This document shows, in pieces, positions 49,860-59,858 of a stretch of 64,000 nt of DNA. Source of the DNA: Firmicutes bacterium HGW-Firmicutes-14. GTDB taxonomy: Bacteria; Bacillota; Thermincolia; Thermincolales; UBA2595. The notes beneath the pieces were generated by a model. It did no database searches and was not told the origin of the DNA. It saw only the letters and a list, made by a program, of their open reading frames with translations. The translations under genes and the position numbers were made by a program. How positions within the stretch are numbered: the stretch's first letter is position 1; every line of letters begins with the position of its first letter. The stretch covers positions 49,194-113,193 of the forward strand of contig PHAB01000016.1 in the NCBI GenBank assembly GCA_002840275.1. Reading direction: 5' to 3'.

Positions 49860-50165
49860 ATGTCCCTTTATCAAAAGTCGATGGAAACAGCGGATGCCCT
49901 CAAAAGGACAAAGGAGTACACCGAACTGAAACAGACCTGGCAGGTGGTCAATAAAAATCCGGACCTGATGAAAAAGCTGGAAGAATTCAGAAAGCTGCAG
50001 CAGAATGCACAAAATGCACCGGAAATAAATGAGAGGTTCAAAAGCCTGGCTGAGGTCCCCGAAGTTGCCCAATACCTTAATGCCCTGAAAAAACTTAACA
50101 ACAGGATGATGCAGGTCTACAAAACAATTAATGATTCCATCGAATCAGACCTGCGGTCTGTCTAA
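49860..50165 (+). CDS. YlbF/YmcA family protein
   Basis: 101 aa, fully helical. LKRTKEYTELKQTWQVV and the repeated Leu/Lys heptads match the YlbF/YmcA family; in Bacillus these form a complex with YaaT that tunes RNase Y and development. ATG 49860 has AGAGG at 7 bases. Alone in its transcript; convergent with the glutaminase gene 8 bases later. Confidence 0.87.
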   Translation: MSLYQKSMETADALKRTKEYTELKQTWQVVNKNPDLMKKLEEFRKLQQNAQNAPEINERFKSLAEVPEVAQYLNALKKLNNRMMQVYKTINDSIESDLRSV

Positions 50166-50172
50166 GCCTGGC

Positions 50173-51123
50173 TCAGGCGAAAATTGACAGGTTCAGGTCC
50201 CCGGCTATTCTGGCCAACAGCATTCGCCCTGCCAGGCTGTTTCCCTTGAGGTCCAGCCCCGGCCCGATTATTCCTATCCCCATCCTTCCGGGGGCACTTG
50301 ACAGTATACCACCGGAAACACCGCTTTTGGCAGGCACCCCGACCTCAACGGCAAGCTGCCCGGAGCCGTTATAAAACCCACAGGTCACCATGAAAGCCAG
50401 GGCAGTTTGACAGTAAAAAGGGTTTATCATTGGCTCCCCTGAGGATGGGAGCCTGCCTTCGTTCGCAAGGACGGCACCCATATAAGCCAGGTCACGGCAG
50501 GAAACCTGCAGGGAGCATTGTTTGAAATAAATATCCAGGATTTCTTCCACATCGCCTTTCAGGCCGGCAGTGTCCTTCAGGAAATAGGCCAGCGCCCTGT
50601 TCCGGTGGCCTGTGCTTTTTTCTGATTCATAAACCTCAGGGTCCACATCAATGTGCGGGTTTGAAGACAGCCTCCTCACAAAGTCCCTTATTCTCCGGAA
50701 CTTTTCTCCTGCGGTTCCCCCTCCTACCAAATCACATATCATAATTGCCCCGGCATTTATCATGGGATTCAGAGGTCTGGAAGGCCTGGTGAATTCCAGT
50801 TTGGCAATGGAATTAAAAGGGTCCCCGGTAGGCTCCATACCCACACGGCCGAAAACTATTTCCGGCCCGCAATCCTCCAGGGCCAAAATCAACGAAAATA
50901 TCTTCGATATGCTCTGCAGGGTAAATTTATGTCCAGTGTCACCTGCTTCAACAACCCTGTCTTTTAAATCACATACAGCCGCTCCCAGGATGTCTCCGGG
51001 CACCCGGCCCAGGGCAGGGATATAACCGGCTGTCTCACCCTCCCGGGAATACGGCCGGCATTCATCAACCCAAGACCGCAGTTCTGCCTGCAAGGTATCA
51101 TAATCCAGGTTTATCACAGTCAT
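50173..51123 (-). CDS. glsA: glutaminase A
   Basis: Hydrolyses glutamine to glutamate and ammonia. 316 aa from ATG 51123, the family length; the frame extends to 51225 without homology. The catalytic Ser-x-x-Lys is in LQSISKIFSLIL; NPMINAGAIMICDLV, TAGLKGDVEEILD and GVPAKSGVSGGI are signature segments with the substrate-binding Asn and Tyr. A serine-dependent beta-lactamase-like fold. No transporter lies next to it. Confidence 0.93.
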   Translation of the reverse strand: MTVINLDYDTLQAELRSWVDECRPYSREGETAGYIPALGRVPGDILGAAVCDLKDRVVEAGDTGHKFTLQSISKIFSLILALEDCGPEIVFGRVGMEPTGDPFNSIAKLEFTRPSRPLNPMINAGAIMICDLVGGGTAGEKFRRIRDFVRRLSSNPHIDVDPEVYESEKSTGHRNRALAYFLKDTAGLKGDVEEILDIYFKQCSLQVSCRDLAYMGAVLANEGRLPSSGEPMINPFYCQTALAFMVTCGFYNGSGQLAVEVGVPAKSGVSGGILSSAPGRMGIGIIGPGLDLKGNSLAGRMLLARIAGDLNLSIFA

Positions 51124-51331
51124 TCCCCCCGTCTTATAAGATACCCTGAAGGTGCCGGTTTTAGCAGTCAACCGTTTTTTACATTGTTTCGCCCCAACTG
51201 ACAGTACCCGGACAGGTTTCGGCAAAGATTTCGCGGTATCACCCGCCGTCTTTCGGCACTTCTCTGCAGGTGTGATAGGTTACAATTAAGATAGGACAAG
51301 ATTCAAAATACGTGTTCCCCGGAGGTAGCTT

Positions 51332-52045
51332 ATGAAGGCTTCGGACTTTAGTATATTCAATAATTATAATAATGCGAAATTCTTGACGAGCGCCACCAGG
51401 CGTGACATCATCAGCCTTATCTATGATTATCTTCATGAATACGGCTGGAAGACCACATTCAACTATTCGGTATATAAGCCAAGAAGGTTTTTCTCAAAAC
51501 CGCTGGTCCTTCCGGGAGGAATCCTTTCAGAGTTTAATAGGTATTTTGATTACTGTTTCCTGTTATCGAACAATTTCACAGAAAAAGATGAAGCAGCGAG
51601 GTACAGCAGCCGGCAGGGTTTAAGCATATATATTTCCGTTGTCCTTTACTGGCTTCTGGTCAATTTTGGTGTGGTAAATAAAAAACATCTTAAATTCTGC
51701 CAGGGTTATTTCAGCTACAAAAAAAAAGACAGCATCCTGTTTAAACCGGGCTACCGGGCCGGGATGCATGCCTGGCTGTACTGCAACGGCTGTGTTACAG
51801 ACGCAACGATTTGGCAGCAGGAAGAATGGTTCGATTTCAGGAAACATGGTTTTCACCTGCCGGTTATCCTGGGAGAAATACCGGAAGGAATGAACATGTT
51901 TGGTTTCGAGGAAGACCCAGGACTTGTCAAAGAATACGCCCGGCGTTTTGCCAGGGATTCAGGCATGACTTTTTATGAATGGGTCAATTTCCACAAGCAC
52001 CGGGCTGATTTACTTTGTAATGCCCCGGTCCATCAGACCGGATAA
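51332..52045 (+). CDS. unrecognised protein with a transglutaminase-like Cys-His-Asp pattern
   Basis: 237 aa, cytosolic by prediction. I do not recognise the family. In the middle a Cys (LKFCQGYFSY), a His followed by an aromatic (GMHAWLYCNG) and an Asp (VTDATIW) lie in the order and spacing of papain/transglutaminase-like folds, where the motifs read C...HAW...D. The N-terminal 80 residues are rich in Tyr and Phe. ATG 51332 has GGAGG at 6 bases. It is monocistronic and divergent from glsA. Confidence 0.65.
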   Translation: MKASDFSIFNNYNNAKFLTSATRRDIISLIYDYLHEYGWKTTFNYSVYKPRRFFSKPLVLPGGILSEFNRYFDYCFLLSNNFTEKDEAARYSSRQGLSIYISVVLYWLLVNFGVVNKKHLKFCQGYFSYKKKDSILFKPGYRAGMHAWLYCNGCVTDATIWQQEEWFDFRKHGFHLPVILGEIPEGMNMFGFEEDPGLVKEYARRFARDSGMTFYEWVNFHKHRADLLCNAPVHQTG

Positions 52046-52139
52046 CTCAAATTAACCCGCTTATGACCGGTGTATGCCTGTGGGATAGGCGGACACCGGC
52101 CACAACGGCGGCCCATCCCATGTTCTCTTTTTATCGCTG

Positions 52140-53534
52140 TCAGAACTCACAGTAATTAACTGTCCTGGGAAACGGTATGACATCCCGTATATTGCTGACC
52201 CCTGTCAGGTACATCAGTGCCCGCTCAAAGCCCAGCCCGAAACCGGCATGCTTCACTCCGCCGTGTTTCCGAAGGTCCAGATACCACCACAGCTCCTTTG
52301 TATCGATGTTTAGTTCTTCCATTCTTTGTTTTAGCACATCAAATCGTTCTTCCCTCTGGCTTCCGCCGATCAGTTCACCGACTCCCGGAACCAGCAAATC
52401 CATAGCCGCAACGGTCTTCCCGTCATCATTCCGCCTCATGTAAAATGCTTTAATATCTTTGGGATAGTCCGTTACAAACACAGGCTTTTTGAAGACTCTC
52501 TCTGACAAATACCTTTCATGCTCTGTCTGCAGGTCACTTCCCCATTCAACAGGATATTCAAATCCCTCTTTGGATTCTTTAAGGATTTCAACAGCCTTTG
52601 TATAAGTTATGTGGGCAAATTCCGAATTCACTACATTATACAGCTTTTCCTTTAATCCTTTATCCACAAATTGATTAAAGAATTCCATTTCTTCCCTTGC
52701 GTTTTCCAGGACATAGCTTATGATAAATTTCATCATGTCTTCTGCCAGCCTCATATCATCATTCAGGTCGGCAAAGGCAATCTCAGGCTCAATCATCCAG
52801 AATTCCGCAGCATGTCTGGCGGTATTTGAGTTCTCCGCCCTAAAGGTCGGGCCAAAAGTGTAAACATCTCTGAAGGCAAGGGCAAACGATTCTGCTTCCA
52901 ACTGGCCGCTAACAGTAAGATTTGTCCTTTTACCGAAGAAATCACCCGAAAAGTCCACTTCTCCTTCCTCGGTAAGCGGTGGATTTTTCGGGTCCAGTGT
53001 GGTTAACCTGAACATCTCCCCTGCACCTTCTGCATCATTTGCAGTTATTATGGGTGTATGTACATATATGAATCCTTTTTCCTGGAAAAATTTATGAATT
53101 GCATAGGCAGCCAGGGAACGGACCCTGAAAACTGCTGTAAAAAGGTTTGTTCTGGGGCGCAGGTGGGCGACTTCCCTTAAAAATTCCCTGGTATGCCTTT
53201 TGGGCTGAATAGGATAATCCTCCGGTGAATCACCTTCCAAAATGATTTCCCCGGCTTTTATTTCAAAGGGCTGTTTAGCGCCTGGAGTTTCTGCCAAAAT
53301 GCCCTTGATTTTCACGGCAGAGCCTGCCCGGAACTTTGCCACTTCCGCAAAGTTCGTTAATGATTCCTTTTCGTAAACCACCTGCACACTGTTAAAATGG
53401 GTCCCGTCATTCAGGGACAGGAAACCGAAGGATTTCTGGTCACGGTTACTTCTTACCCATCCACTGATTTCAATTTCTTTACCGGCATATTCCTTTGTTT
53501 CCCGCACGAGTTGTCTTACCATTGCTTTTTCCAT
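52140..53534 (-). CDS. asnS: asparaginyl-tRNA synthetase
   Basis: 464 aa, normal length. An N-terminal OB-fold ([20 protein letters not shown]) binds the anticodon; the class II catalytic core has motif 2 [20 protein letters not shown] and motif 3 [15 protein letters not shown]. It charges tRNA-Asn in the cytosol. ATG 53534. The 105 bases upstream are too short for a T-box leader, so tRNA-responsive attenuation seems absent. Confidence 0.96.
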   Translation of the reverse strand: MEKAMVRQLVRETKEYAGKEIEISGWVRSNRDQKSFGFLSLNDGTHFNSVQVVYEKESLTNFAEVAKFRAGSAVKIKGILAETPGAKQPFEIKAGEIILEGDSPEDYPIQPKRHTREFLREVAHLRPRTNLFTAVFRVRSLAAYAIHKFFQEKGFIYVHTPIITANDAEGAGEMFRLTTLDPKNPPLTEEGEVDFSGDFFGKRTNLTVSGQLEAESFALAFRDVYTFGPTFRAENSNTARHAAEFWMIEPEIAFADLNDDMRLAEDMMKFIISYVLENAREEMEFFNQFVDKGLKEKLYNVVNSEFAHITYTKAVEILKESKEGFEYPVEWGSDLQTEHERYLSERVFKKPVFVTDYPKDIKAFYMRRNDDGKTVAAMDLLVPGVGELIGGSQREERFDVLKQRMEELNIDTKELWWYLDLRKHGGVKHAGFGLGFERALMYLTGVSNIRDVIPFPRTVNYCEF

Positions 53535-53639
53535 CTTGAATCCCCTTGTAATTAAATATTGTGAGTAAATTCAAGAACAATCAATATAAATCCTCCCGGG
53601 TTTTGCCGGGTACAGTTGAAAATTTCATTGGAGTTGCAA

Positions 53640-55076
53640 TTAGAAGCCAAATTTTTTGGCCTGCCTTTGTCCTTTATTGTGAGGCCTGCCGCCTTTATGG
53701 GCGCCCTTTCTCTGGAACCCCTGCCGCTCACGCTTATCAAAGGCCGGTTTTCTCATTCTCCAGGAGGTTTCTTCAGTCAGCCTTACCTGGGTTGTATCAG
53801 GCTCTTTGGTGAGCAGCTTTAATGCCGCTGCCAGTAATGAAACAGAATCGGTTTCTTCCAGCAACCCAGCAGCTAATTTATTATATTGATGGGTTTCTCC
53901 TTCTTCCACAACCTGCAGCAATTTCTCTACCGCCAATCGCTGCTGGCCTTCTATTGCCTCATTTATTGTAGGAACATGCTTGCGGACCATTTTCTTTTTG
54001 GTAACCTGTTCAATAAGTCTCAGCTGACCCAGTTCCCGGGGAGTTACAAAGGTTACAGCCAAGCCGGGTTTGCCTGCCCTTCCGGTCCGGCCGATCCTGT
54101 GGACATAACCTTCGGGGTCCTGGGGAATATCGAAATTATATACATGGGTTACACCGCTGATATCCAACCCCCGAGCAGCCACATCGGTGGCTACGAGAAT
54201 TTCGGTGGAACCTTCCCTGAAATGGCGCAGTACACTGTCACGCTTCGCCTGGGTCAGGTCCCCGTGTATTGCTTCGGCAGAGTATCCCCGTTTGTTCAGT
54301 GCCTCGAACAATTCGTCCACCCGTCTTTTTGTCCGGCCAAAGATGATGGCCAGTTCCGGTGACTGGATATCCAAAAGCCGGCAGAGCACATCGAACTTCT
54401 GTTTGTCATGGACTTCATAATAGTTTTGTTCTGTATTGGGAACTGTAACCTCTCTTGTCTTTATCCTGATCAGTTCCGGGTCTTTCATGTAATTGCGGGC
54501 CAGGCCCTGGATTGGCTGGGGCATTGTTGCAGAAAACAGCAGAGTCTGGCGCTCTTCCGGGACATCCCGAAGAATATTTTCGATATCTTCCTTAAAACCC
54601 ATATTCAGCATCTCATCTGCTTCGTCAAGAACAACTACAGCTACCTGCTGCAGTCTTATTGTCCTTCTCCTCATGTGATCCATCAACCGGCCAGGTGTGC
54701 CCACAATGATTTGCGGCTTATTTTTTAAGGCCCTGATTTGCCGGTTTATGTCCTGGCCTCCGTAGATTGGCAGGGCACGGACACCTTTAAACTGACCGAT
54801 TCTGTTAATTTCTTCCGCCACTTGAACAGCCAATTCCCTGGTAGGGGTGACGACAAGACCTTTAACAGCATCAGTTTTCACCTCTATTTTTTCTACTAAG
54901 GGGATACCAAAGGCGGCCGTTTTACCCGTTCCTGTCTGGGCCTGCCCAATGATATCACGTCCGGCCATAACTAATGGTATGGTTTGTTCCTGAATCGGGG
55001 TAGTCTCCTCAAAACCCATGTTGGCAGTAGCCCGGGTTAGGGAGTCACTGAGCCCCATGTCATAAAATGTTAGCAT
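53640..55076 (-). CDS. DEAD-box RNA helicase, CshA/DeaD type
   Basis: 478 aa. Q motif TPIQEQTIP, motif [13 protein letters not shown], motif Ia PTREL, motif [12 protein letters not shown], motif III FSATM, motif [12 protein letters not shown]. The C-terminus ([17 protein letters not shown], then Lys/Arg/Gly-rich) is a basic RNA-binding tail. Such helicases act in ribosome assembly and RNA decay, especially in the cold; a cold-shock gene lies next upstream. Confidence 0.95.
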   Translation of the reverse strand: MLTFYDMGLSDSLTRATANMGFEETTPIQEQTIPLVMAGRDIIGQAQTGTGKTAAFGIPLVEKIEVKTDAVKGLVVTPTRELAVQVAEEINRIGQFKGVRALPIYGGQDINRQIRALKNKPQIIVGTPGRLMDHMRRRTIRLQQVAVVVLDEADEMLNMGFKEDIENILRDVPEERQTLLFSATMPQPIQGLARNYMKDPELIRIKTREVTVPNTEQNYYEVHDKQKFDVLCRLLDIQSPELAIIFGRTKRRVDELFEALNKRGYSAEAIHGDLTQAKRDSVLRHFREGSTEILVATDVAARGLDISGVTHVYNFDIPQDPEGYVHRIGRTGRAGKPGLAVTFVTPRELGQLRLIEQVTKKKMVRKHVPTINEAIEGQQRLAVEKLLQVVEEGETHQYNKLAAGLLEETDSVSLLAAALKLLTKEPDTTQVRLTEETSWRMRKPAFDKRERQGFQRKGAHKGGRPHNKGQRQAKKFGF

Positions 55077-55173
55077 AATATTTAATTTCCTTTCTCTTTT
55101 TTACTATTTTACCAATATATTGCCGCCTTTAATCAATTTAAAAGCGCATATTTCAGTTCCGTGGTACAATGAA

Positions 55174-55205
55174 TAAGGGCATTTCCGTGAAACCGGAAAT
55201 GCCCC
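55174..55205 (-). terminator. terminator after the cold-shock gene
   Basis: Stem GGGCATTTCCG / CGGAAATGCCC; on the minus strand TTATTC follows, on the plus strand a T-rich tract begins 8 bases later. Probably bidirectional. Confidence 0.75.
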
Positions 55206-55227
55206 TTCTCACATTTTTTGATTTATC

Positions 55228-55425
55228 TTACAGGCGAACTACGTTGGCCGCTTGCGGGCCGCGATTGCCTTCGACAACATCAAATTCAACATCCTGTCCT
55301 TCGTCCAGGGTCTTAAACCCTTCACTCTGGATAGCAGAGAAGTGTACAAAAACATCGCTGCCCTCACTGGTTTCAATAAATCCGAAACCTTTCTCTGCAT
55401 TGAACCATTTTACTTTTCCTTGCAT
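55228..55425 (-). CDS. cold-shock protein, CspA/CspB family
   Basis: 65 aa single cold-shock domain: RNP1 KGFGFI and RNP2 VFVHF, the two nucleic-acid-binding strands. It binds single-stranded RNA and melts secondary structure. The 165-base leader to topB is longer than usual and contains a promoter-like TTAAAA/TACAAT pair on the minus strand near 55520-55545, typical of cold-shock genes with a long regulatory leader. Confidence 0.96.
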   Translation of the reverse strand: MQGKVKWFNAEKGFGFIETSEGSDVFVHFSAIQSEGFKTLDEGQDVEFDVVEGNRGPQAANVVRL

Positions 55426-55597
55426 GTGATAAACCTCCTTTAACTAGTTTGAATCAAAAAGCGGAAAACGTCAAACACCTTTTGTCCTTACTGTTAAGAG
55501 AGGCCTAAAGATTGTATCAGTTTTACTCATCTTTTTAACACTGAAGTTAATGATATCACAAATAAATTCAAAATGCAAGCATTTTTTGGTGGAACTG

Positions 55598-57781
55598 TTA
55601 ATTTTTTAATTTTGCCAGGGCATCGGCAAGAGCCGTATTGATGGGTTTGTCCTTTTGCTTCTCTAAATACTTGTTAACTTCCTTCTTATTTATGTTTCCT
55701 TTCTCCTTTTCCTTTCTCTTGTTAAAGGCTGACAGCTTCTCCCTGTATCCACAGGAGCAGGTAAACAGTTTATTTTCACCCTCTCCCCGGATCTGCATCT
55801 TCTTATGGCATTCCGGACATCTGGCATTGGAATTTATTGACGTCCCTTTCCGGTACCCACACTCCCGATCCTGGCAGACCAGCATTTCGCCGCGTTTGCC
55901 CCTGACCTGAAGAAGGTATTTACCGCAATCAGGGCATTTTGTTCCTGTCAGATTGTCATGCCGGAATGTCTGACTGCTGTTGACTACTGTTGAAACCAAT
56001 TGTGATGCATAACTCCTGATTCCACTGATAAAAATTTCCCTTCCTGACTTCCCGCGGCTGATTTCGGTTAACTGCTGTTCCCACTTTGCGGTCATTTCCG
56101 GTGATTTCAGTTCAGAAGGAACCAAGCCAATCAACTGAATCCCCTTGGAAGTCGGGATGATTTCCTTCCCGTTTCTTTCCATATAGAAGGAGTTAAAAAG
56201 CTTCTCAATGATTTCCGCCCTGGTAGCCGGTGTCCCCAGGCCGCCGGTGTTGGCCATGGCTTCCCGCAGTGCCCGGTTTTCTATCAGTTTCCCCGGGTGC
56301 TCCATGGCGGAAAGAAGGGTAGCTTCAGTGTACCTTGCCGGAGGTTTTGTCTTGCCTGCAGATGACTTCACAGAATTTATTTTCAGAGTATCACCTTTAC
56401 GAATTTCCGGCAGGGTCTGTTCCTGGTGTTCCTGTTCGTCCTCACCGGCCTCGTCTTCCAGGGTATCGATCCCCTCGTAAACACCCCGCCAGCCCTTTGA
56501 TTTCACTATTTTCCCCCTGGCGGTAAAAATCTCCCCATTTATCTCAGCCTTAACAGTGGTCTGTTCATATTCAAAGGCCGGGGAAAGCACGGCAATAAAC
56601 CTTTTGACAATCAAATCATAGATTTTCAGTTCCTCATTACCCAGTTTGGCCAGGTTTACATATTCTTCAGTGGGAATTATGGCATGGTGGTCAGTAACCT
56701 TGGAATTATCGACAAACCTCCTGGTAGGTTTTATCCCGTTTTTTAAAATACTGTGCGCAGGCGCGGAATATGGCCCCACGGCAATGCTTTTCAGGCGTTC
56801 TGCCAGGGTTGGCACAACGTCATCACTGATATAACGGGAATCTGTCCTGGGATAGGTTACCAGTTTATAGTTTTCATAAAGACGCTGCATCACAGAAGAA
56901 GTCGTTTTAGCCGAAAACCCGTATTTCCGGTTAGCATCCCTCTGGAGCTCCGTAAGGTCATAAGCAAGGGGAGGAAGTTCTTTTTTGGCTTCTTTTTTGA
57001 CTTCCAGAACATTACCATCATGTCCGGTTACCCTGCTGATAATTTCATCTGCCCTTTTTTTATCAAAGATGCGTACCTGCCCGCTGCCTTTGTCCTGCCA
57101 GCGAAGGGCAAAACCGTTAGTCAGGGCATTGATTGTCCAGTAATCCTTAGGCACAAAATTTTTGATTTCGTTTTCCCTCTCCACTACCATGGCCAGGGTT
57201 GGGGTCTGCACTCTCCCGGCAGAGAGCTGGGCATTATATTTGCAGGTCAAAGCCCTGGTCACATTCAGCCCTACCAGCCAGTCAGCCTCAGCGCGGCACT
57301 CGGCAGAGGCATACAGGTTCTCGTACTCCTTACCGGGCTTCAGGCGGCTGAACCCTTCCCTGACAGCCTTATCTGTCTGGGAAGAAATCCACAGGCGCCT
57401 GACAGGTTTCCGCCAGCCAGCCTTTTTTATGATCCACCTGGCCACCAGCTCACCCTCGCGGCCTGCATCGGTAGCAATGATCAGTTCATCAATTGCCGGG
57501 TCCTTCATTATCTTTTTCACTGCATTGAATTGTTTGGAGGTTTCCCTGATAACCACCAGCTCCATTTTAGCCGGCAGCATAGGCAGGTCTTCGGTCTTCC
57601 ATGTTTTATATTTCTCATCATATACCTCCGGGTCAGCAAGAGTCACCAGGTGCCCCAGCGCCCAGGTGACAACATATCCGGACCCAGCCAGAAACCCGTC
57701 ACCTTTTTGGCTGCAGTGTAATACCCGCGCAATATCCCGCCCCACAGAGGGTTTTTCAGTTAATACCAGTTTTTTTCCCAT
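55598..57781 (-). CDS. topB: DNA topoisomerase III
   Basis: 727 aa type IA topoisomerase. TOPRIM start KLVLTEKPSVGRDIARVL, acidic triad region IIATDAGREGELVARW, and the active-site Tyr in LVTYPRTDSRYIS. Three or four zinc-ribbon pairs (CPDCGKYLL, CQDRECGY, CPECHKKM, CSCGY) close the protein. ATG 57781 is behind GGAGAG; the frame extends 18 codons upstream without a site. It decatenates and resolves recombination intermediates. Confidence 0.95.
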   Translation of the reverse strand: MGKKLVLTEKPSVGRDIARVLHCSQKGDGFLAGSGYVVTWALGHLVTLADPEVYDEKYKTWKTEDLPMLPAKMELVVIRETSKQFNAVKKIMKDPAIDELIIATDAGREGELVARWIIKKAGWRKPVRRLWISSQTDKAVREGFSRLKPGKEYENLYASAECRAEADWLVGLNVTRALTCKYNAQLSAGRVQTPTLAMVVERENEIKNFVPKDYWTINALTNGFALRWQDKGSGQVRIFDKKRADEIISRVTGHDGNVLEVKKEAKKELPPLAYDLTELQRDANRKYGFSAKTTSSVMQRLYENYKLVTYPRTDSRYISDDVVPTLAERLKSIAVGPYSAPAHSILKNGIKPTRRFVDNSKVTDHHAIIPTEEYVNLAKLGNEELKIYDLIVKRFIAVLSPAFEYEQTTVKAEINGEIFTARGKIVKSKGWRGVYEGIDTLEDEAGEDEQEHQEQTLPEIRKGDTLKINSVKSSAGKTKPPARYTEATLLSAMEHPGKLIENRALREAMANTGGLGTPATRAEIIEKLFNSFYMERNGKEIIPTSKGIQLIGLVPSELKSPEMTAKWEQQLTEISRGKSGREIFISGIRSYASQLVSTVVNSSQTFRHDNLTGTKCPDCGKYLLQVRGKRGEMLVCQDRECGYRKGTSINSNARCPECHKKMQIRGEGENKLFTCSCGYREKLSAFNKRKEKEKGNINKKEVNKYLEKQKDKPINTALADALAKLKN

Positions 57782-57851
57782 TATCTCTCTCCATCTTTTA
57801 CTATTACCGAAGGTTTCCCCCGGCCTCTTATACATTCTATAATCATTAAGT

Positions 57852-59051
57852 TTATCCCTTTTGCTGAATCAAATACTGTGACCCGTTCCGGTCGGGTATT
57901 ATTTTTTTAGTCTTTCGCAGCAGCATACCCAGGGCTGCTGCCAGCAAGGGAAGCCAGCTTAATAAAAGAACTGCCTCCCCGACACCGAAAACATCGGCAA
58001 ACTTCCCGACAAAACCCACCGACAATCCGCCTATACCCAGGGCAAACCCGAGACTTAACCCTGATGCCGTCGCTTTGTTCTCCGGAATTACCTCCTGGGT
58101 GGCTACAACCGTTACCGAAAAGGATGCCATTATTGCAGCCCCGGCCAAGACCAGAAAGACATATCTCCAGCTGGTTCCCGTATAATAGAACCCCAGCATC
58201 AACGGGGTTGCTGCCAGCAGGGACAGGACAATCAGGGGTTTCCGCCCGTACCGGTCAGAAACAAAACCACCGATGAGACCACCCATAGCTCCGGAAAAGA
58301 GCATCAGAGAAAGGATAAAGCTGGCCGTCCGGGGAAGTATTTTCAGCTCCTCCAGGTATAATGGCAGCATGGTCAATAACCCTGTAAAAATCAGAGACCG
58401 TACGGAAACCACCAGCATCAGCTTACTTAGTTCTCCGCCGACAGCCTTCAATGATTGAAGGGCATCCCTGAAGTTTTTGGAATTGGTATGGGAACCGATA
58501 CCTTTCGGAGTAAAAAACAGCAAGATTGAAGCAACAAGACCCGGAATTATAATCAGGGGAATTCCTTTTGTCCCCAGCCCGTCAATAAGGGGAATAAACA
58601 ACAGGGGCCCAAGAGACATGCCTATATTGCCCGATGCTATAAAAGAGGACATGATGAATCCCTTGTAAACTTTGGCCATTCCAGATACGGTAGATGCCGC
58701 CTGGGGGTGAAACGCAGCCGTTCCCATGCCCGCGGCACCGGCCAGGCACGCCATGATCCAGAAATTCGGGCTTATTCCTATCAGGCCAAGGAGTACCGAC
58801 ATCCAAAGGGTACCTGTATACATCAGCCATTTTTGTTGTTTTTGGTCAACAAGATAGCCAAACAACGGCTGGGTCAGGGATGAAGATATGGTAAACACAG
58901 ATACCAGCAGGGAAGCCCTGGTTATGGAAAGGCCATGCAGAGCTATAAGGAATGGCAGGATAACCGGCAGGAAATTCATATACATATCGTTGATCAGATG
59001 AGCCAGGGATATCACGGCCATTCCCCTGATATTTCCGGCAGTTTTATTCAA
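57852..59051 (-). CDS. MFS transporter, fosmidomycin-resistance (Fsr) like
   Basis: 399 aa with twelve hydrophobic helices. IRGMAVISLAHLINDMYMNF and LFGYLVDQKQQKWLMY (motif A), then FVSDRYGRKPLIVLSLL (second half). The best likeness is the Fsr drug-efflux group. I start it at TTG 59051 with AGGAGG about 11 bases upstream; the frame to 59093 carries no ribosome site. Adjacent to topB with 70 bases between them, so they may be cotranscribed. Confidence 0.85.
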   Translation of the reverse strand: MNKTAGNIRGMAVISLAHLINDMYMNFLPVILPFLIALHGLSITRASLLVSVFTISSSLTQPLFGYLVDQKQQKWLMYTGTLWMSVLLGLIGISPNFWIMACLAGAAGMGTAAFHPQAASTVSGMAKVYKGFIMSSFIASGNIGMSLGPLLFIPLIDGLGTKGIPLIIIPGLVASILLFFTPKGIGSHTNSKNFRDALQSLKAVGGELSKLMLVVSVRSLIFTGLLTMLPLYLEELKILPRTASFILSLMLFSGAMGGLIGGFVSDRYGRKPLIVLSLLAATPLMLGFYYTGTSWRYVFLVLAGAAIMASFSVTVVATQEVIPENKATASGLSLGFALGIGGLSVGFVGKFADVFGVGEAVLLLSWLPLLAAALGMLLRKTKKIIPDRNGSQYLIQQKG

Positions 59052-59094
59052 GATAACCGGTTCCTCCTGTCTTGGCCTGCTCTGCAGTTGCAAT

Positions 59095-59228
59095 TTATCC
59101 GACAGCCGATCGCCGCTAAAATTCCCACCTTTTCCGGTGGGAGATAAGCGGCGCTAAGCTCCTCAATAACGATTTCTAATTTATTTTACTATAAATAAGA
59201 TCAAAAGGGAACCGGTGGGAGTATTGAC
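59095..59228 (+). mobile_element. small non-autonomous IS605-like palindromic element
   Basis: A double hairpin (CGCCGCT ... AGCGGCG around CCCACC ... GGTGGG, 59112-59154) has the same GGTGGGAGAT shoulder as the left end of the TnpB element at 62000. At 59202-59222 GGTGGGAGTATTGACG matches that element's right-end hairpin shoulder (GGGGGAGTATTCA). No gene is inside. It looks like a PATE-type derivative. The outer limits are estimates. Confidence 0.5.
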
Positions 59229-59318
59229 GCAATTTCGGCAGGCCAGGTCATAGGCAGAATTCATCGTACCACATGTGGGAGCGTTTGTTCGGACTGAAAA
59301 CACCTGATTGTCTTTTAC

Positions 59319-59792
59319 TCATTCTTTTCCCTCCTCCAGTTGAGGCCCTCTGCCGATTGCCATCTTGCCAAAGTAATATCTTGGTGCGATTTCAGGATAT
59401 TTTTTCAGAAATTCAGTCAGCCCCTGACGTTCGATGTAACATAGATAAAACACTTTTAAGTTATGGGGCAGTTCACTTGCCATGTCAGCACACGGCTGTA
59501 ATTTGACACAGGGAAATTCCCGGCATTCGAAGCAGAAGTCTATGCCATGCCCGGCTGCACAGGCATAAGTCTGACACTTGCCGTCAACCTTGGGGAAATC
59601 ATGTGTGTCCTTTGCACAGGGAACCTTCCCTTCCAGCATCCGGCAGCCCGGACAAGGAATACTTTGCCTGTTAAATCCCCTGGAAACCAGCATCTCCACA
59701 AGAGCAGGGTCATCCTTCGCCAGATAAAGTTTACAGTGGCCGCAAGAAAGCCCGCACGGTGCAACTAAAGCGTTCTCCTTTGTTGTTGTCAT
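59319..59792 (-). CDS. DUF3795 cysteine-rich protein
   Basis: 157 aa. Starts ALVAPCGLSCGHCKLYLAKD, a Cys cluster typical of DUF3795, followed by CPGCRM, KVPCAK, CQTYAC and FCFECREFPCVKL. The Cys richness suggests metal or Fe-S binding; the function is unknown. ATG 59792 has AAGGAGG. No partner is evident; 66 bases separate it from the sigma gene, which is read in the same direction. Confidence 0.88.
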   Translation of the reverse strand: MTTTKENALVAPCGLSCGHCKLYLAKDDPALVEMLVSRGFNRQSIPCPGCRMLEGKVPCAKDTHDFPKVDGKCQTYACAAGHGIDFCFECREFPCVKLQPCADMASELPHNLKVFYLCYIERQGLTEFLKKYPEIAPRYYFGKMAIGRGPQLEEGKE

Positions 59793-59858
59793 AAAATCAT
59801 CCTCCTTAATCTTTTGTCTGTCAGTTAGACTGCCAAAAGAGCAAAAGGTCGCAAAAAA

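Noticed and set aside
53535..53639. T-box leader for asnS
   Set aside because: The gap is only 105 bases and lacks the conserved T-box sequence and a terminator.
56753..57721. Plus-strand 322-codon frame
   Set aside because: Antisense to the topB coding region, which has full topoisomerase motifs on the other strand.
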